From Tetracentron sinense (Eukaryota; Streptophyta; Magnoliopsida; Trochodendrales; Trochodendraceae), in the NCBI GenBank assembly GCA_015143295.1, contig CM026570.1:3868047-3932046 (forward strand): DNA of 64,000 nucleotides. The letters run 5' to 3'. The notes beneath the pieces were generated by a model, which was given only the letters and a program-made list of their open reading frames with translations, was not told the origin of the DNA and made no database searches. The position numbers and the translations under genes were made by a program. Every line of letters starts with the position of its first letter. Within the stretch, counting starts at the first letter, position 1. Positions 61,585 through 64,000 of the stretch are shown here, one piece after another.

Positions 61585-62104
61585 AGGGCTCTCTATAAGC
61601 CAAGCCCCACACTGACATAGACCCAGTTCCAGATTGACCCACAACTAGTAAAAAAAAATAAAAAATATATTTGCAAGAAAAGAGAATAAGTTAATCATAA
61701 TTTTGCAGCAAACTGAAATAGCCAAATTTTTTTGGTAACTAAAACCCTTGATTAACACTCACGTAATCTAGAGTATGTGGGAAAAAATAGGTAAGAGGGG
61801 TGGGAAAACAAGATAAACTGGGTCCTATTCGAAGATACCGGCAACTCAATCAAGTTCTCAAATGATAATCGAAACAAGGAGACCAAAATCCTTCAACCAA
61901 ATAGAAACAAAGAGAAATATTCAAGATGAACAAGAACAAAAAATTATACCTTTTTAATTTGTAAAGAAGATCTTACATGTGATTGTTCAAGATGAAAAGA
62001 GATGATGCGAGTGTATAAAACCCTCAACTTATATAGACATAAGCTACAACCACCTATTAAAGAAATACAAGATACTAGTACAAATGCATTGTCCCCAACC
62101 ATAG
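61585..62104. other. Spacer with no recognisable feature
   Basis: AT-rich intergenic DNA; no gene seen. Confidence -1.
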
Positions 62105-62281
62105 CCCTCTAACTTAACCTGGTAAGTAATCTTTTTTTTGGAAATAGATTACTTAACCTGGTAAGTAATCTATTTAAGCTTATTTACTAATTCATGGCCT
62201 TCAATTAAAGTGTGGTTGCACATGAAATTCTCTATGTCGAGTACCTGCGATTCAGGCTTTACATACATGAAACGACTAGCT
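62105..62281 (-). pseudogene. Second antisense fragment of PR-10 exon 2
   Basis: The minus strand aligns by eye with the first 130 or so bases of PR-10 exon 2: 'agctagtcgtttca', 'ctttaattgaaggccatga', 'aaataagctt', 'gattactta', 'ggttaagtt'. It is strongly diverged. A local duplication repeats 'acttaacctggtaagtaatc'. No open frame remains. Confidence -1.
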
Positions 62282-62570
62282 ACATATAGACCCAACAAAA
62301 CATGCTTGTGTTACTTATTGTTAAATATATGGCATTATATGCGAACCACAGCTTTGTTGAGTTTTTATCTTATGTTGCTGACCTTTCAGTGAAGTTGACT
62401 TGTTTGAGGCTTCGTGTCATCCTTTAAGAAATTCTATGGTCGTTATAGATAATTTCATCCCGAAATTATCTTCAAAATACTTTTTCAATTAAATCAGCTT
62501 AGAACTTTATAAGATATTCTACAAATTCAAAAGAATGGACCAAATTCTCTTGGAATTTAGTGATCCCAAA

Positions 62571-62785
62571 AAAAGTTTAGGTTTTTTTGCTGGAGGCTTA
62601 TGTATGGTGTTCTTCTTATCGATTCTAATGTGCAATCCATCGGTAAAAGTATAGGTTTTTTTGCTGGAGGCCTATGTATGGTGTTGATCTTATCGATTCT
62701 AATGTGCAATAAAGTATAGGTTTTTTTGCTGGAGGCCTATGTATGGTGTTGATCTTATCGATTCTAATGTGCAATCCATCGGTAT
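62571..62785. repeat. Three tandem copies of a unit of about 70 bp
   Basis: The unit begins 'agtWtaggtttttttgctgg' and contains 'ggcYtatgtatggtgtt' and 'cttatcgattctaatgtgca'. Copies 1 and 3 end with 'atccatcggt'; copy 2 is truncated there. It lies just upstream of a LINE RNase H remnant and may belong to it. Confidence -1.
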
Positions 62786-62949
62786 CCCTATGGTTAGTTG
62801 CTACTCCTGTTGTTGTCGTAGGGATGATATTGAATCTTTAGAATATTAAAAGGTGGATAACTGAGATTGGTCTCTATACAAATAGAAAAGGTCTGGAGCT
62901 TTCCCCTATTAATATTTTTATTCCTCACATCAAAGTTTTATTTATTTAT

Positions 62950-63260
62950 TTATTGTTATTCATGTCAAGTGGTTTACACCTCCTCAAGGTAGACTGAAAT
63001 TAAATGTGGATGATGTTTCCAGAGGTAATCCGGGTAATGTAGTTGATAGAGGTGTTACTAGAGATCATGTAGGCAATCGTATAGCATCTTTCTATTCTTT
63101 TTATGGCCCTTTCAATAACCATATAGCAAAGACGCCTGATCTTCTAGATCTGGATAGTCTTACTTTGTCAAATTAGGTGTGGTTCATGTGAATGTGGAAT
63201 CGGATTCAAAAATTCTTGTGATTGCTTTGAATGATATATATAATCACTCGTCTTCTTAGT
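62950..63260 (+). pseudogene. RNase H domain remnant of a non-LTR retrotransposon (LINE)
   Basis: The translated text WFTPPQGRLKLNVDDVSRGN-PG, then RDHVGNRIASFYSF and, after a stop, VNVESDSKILVIAL follows the order of the plant LINE RNase H (RVT_3) domain: PP-G-K-N-D-G-GNPG, RD-G, and v-eSDs. Stops and shifts interrupt it, so it is inactive. No reverse transcriptase is visible upstream within the window. Confidence -1.
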
Positions 63261-63829
63261 ACTGAAACAAGCAGATCAATTGTTGCTCTTCTATGTGTCT
63301 TGTCAACAGAGAAGCTAATGAAGCTGTGAATTTACTTTAGTGACTATACATGTACATTATTATATATTTGTTGAGTGGAGATGGTCAACTTGAGCCCGGC
63401 CCGACTAAAAAAGGTCTGCATATCAAGCACATTTAAAACCGGGCCTAGCCAAGCCCAGCCCAAGCCTGGTTCGGCTCATTGACAGGTCCAATTGTGCCTC
63501 GCTTATACAGACCTGATGCGCTAAAGCAACCCCATAGTGGCTTATGGCTAGATTATTGGGGGCGAGGCATTAATCAAATACAAAAACATCAGGAGTCCAA
63601 GTCCAACAAAATGGTTTGATTCATTTTCATCCATGCCAGTTAATATGCTCAAGAGCTGGGAGTAGCCTGTAGTCAAAAGCTTGCAAAAAGTGTGGGGTTG
63701 GGAAGCCCATCAATAAGGCCCAGCCCATGTAAAGATAAAAAATGCATGCATGCACCCATACTTCTCAGTGTCCTGAAGTCTAGTCTGACATCACGACCAT
63801 TCAAGTATATCCATCGGAATGGACTTATT
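63261..63829. other. Spacer with GC-rich repeat
   Basis: No gene is seen. 63385-63490 holds 'cccggcccg' and 'gggcctagccaagcccagcc' text typical of short degenerate repeats common in plant intergenic DNA. Confidence -1.
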
Positions 63830-63846
63830 TCCTTGTTTTAGCTCTT

Positions 63847-63980
63847 TTTTTATTTTTTATTTTTTTGCACAGTTTAGCTAGTGGGTTAGTATCTGTTCTA
63901 CGAAAGGATGGGGAAATCACTACGCCCTGCATGAGACTCGAACCCGGAACACACTACCACTGGGCTATTCCCGCGGTGTA
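63847..63980 (-). mobile_element. Complete tRNA-derived SINE with 17-bp perfect duplication
   Basis: On the minus strand the head 'gggaatagcccagtggtag' (box A) and 'ccgggttcgagtctc' (box B) are near-ideal tRNA promoters. The T run from 63847 is the A-tail. TCCTTGTTTTAGCTCTT flanks both ends (63830-63846 and 63981-63997). 134 bp. A recent insertion by the perfect duplication. Confidence -1.
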
Positions 63981-64000
63981 TCCTTGTTTTAGCTCTTGAT

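Noticed and set aside
63900-63975. A functional tRNA gene on the minus strand
   Set aside because: Box A and box B are good, but the sequence cannot be folded into a full cloverleaf by eye, has an A-tail and 17-bp target duplications, and so is a SINE.
1-64000. CRISPR arrays, bacterial operons or phage-like modules
   Set aside because: None is present; tandem units seen are plant-type minisatellites, and all genes are spliced or plant-specific.

Overview
This is a window of a flowering-plant nuclear genome. The evidence is canonical GT-AG introns (plus two GC-AG ones), AT-rich intergenic DNA full of hAT, Tourist, SINE, LINE and copia remnants, and plant-specific families: TOPLESS co-repressor, HIPP metallochaperone, PR-10/Bet v 1 protein and plant-clade GH28 enzyme. 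The sequence alone does not fix the species. A eudicot or early-diverging eudicot seems likely, and that is inference.

Layout. 1-11.2 kb: 3' half of a TOPLESS/TPR gene (+), 12 exons, with introns swollen by transposons, including a 4.9-kb intron with copia, LINE and hAT remnants. 11.2-17.2 kb: intergenic, with a Tourist-type MITE and SINEs. 17.3-22.5 kb: a six-exon GH28 polygalacturonase-like secreted protein (+). 22.5-27.9 kb: intergenic, including a palindromic foldback element of about 1.5 kb. 27.9-28.8 kb: an intronless gene (-) of unknown function. 29-31.4 kb: transposon-rich spacer. 31.5-36.1 kb: PDCD2 (-), ten exons. 36.86-46.9 kb: WDR43/UTP5 (+), twelve coding exons. 46.9-50.4 kb: spacer. 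50.4-51.2 kb: a HIPP gene (-), two exons. 51.2-64 kb: a PR-10 region with one intact gene, one broken gene and two antisense exon-2 fragments, mixed with hAT elements and SINEs.

Genes that work together. PDCD2 and WDR43 are divergent, with start codons 0.8 kb apart, and both act in 40S ribosome biogenesis (uS5 chaperone and small-subunit processome respectively). Exact telo-box motifs lie in the gap between them, so a shared promoter is the most coherent regulatory unit here. The PR-10 region contains opposed copies of PR-10 exon 2 at 55.1-56.3 kb, only about 3 kb upstream of the intact PR-10 gene. If transcribed across, they would fold into a hairpin RNA. That is the most interesting untested possibility in the window.

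Exon boundaries were placed by eye from splice signals, reading-frame continuity and recalled family sequence. All spliced models close in frame, but none has transcript support here.
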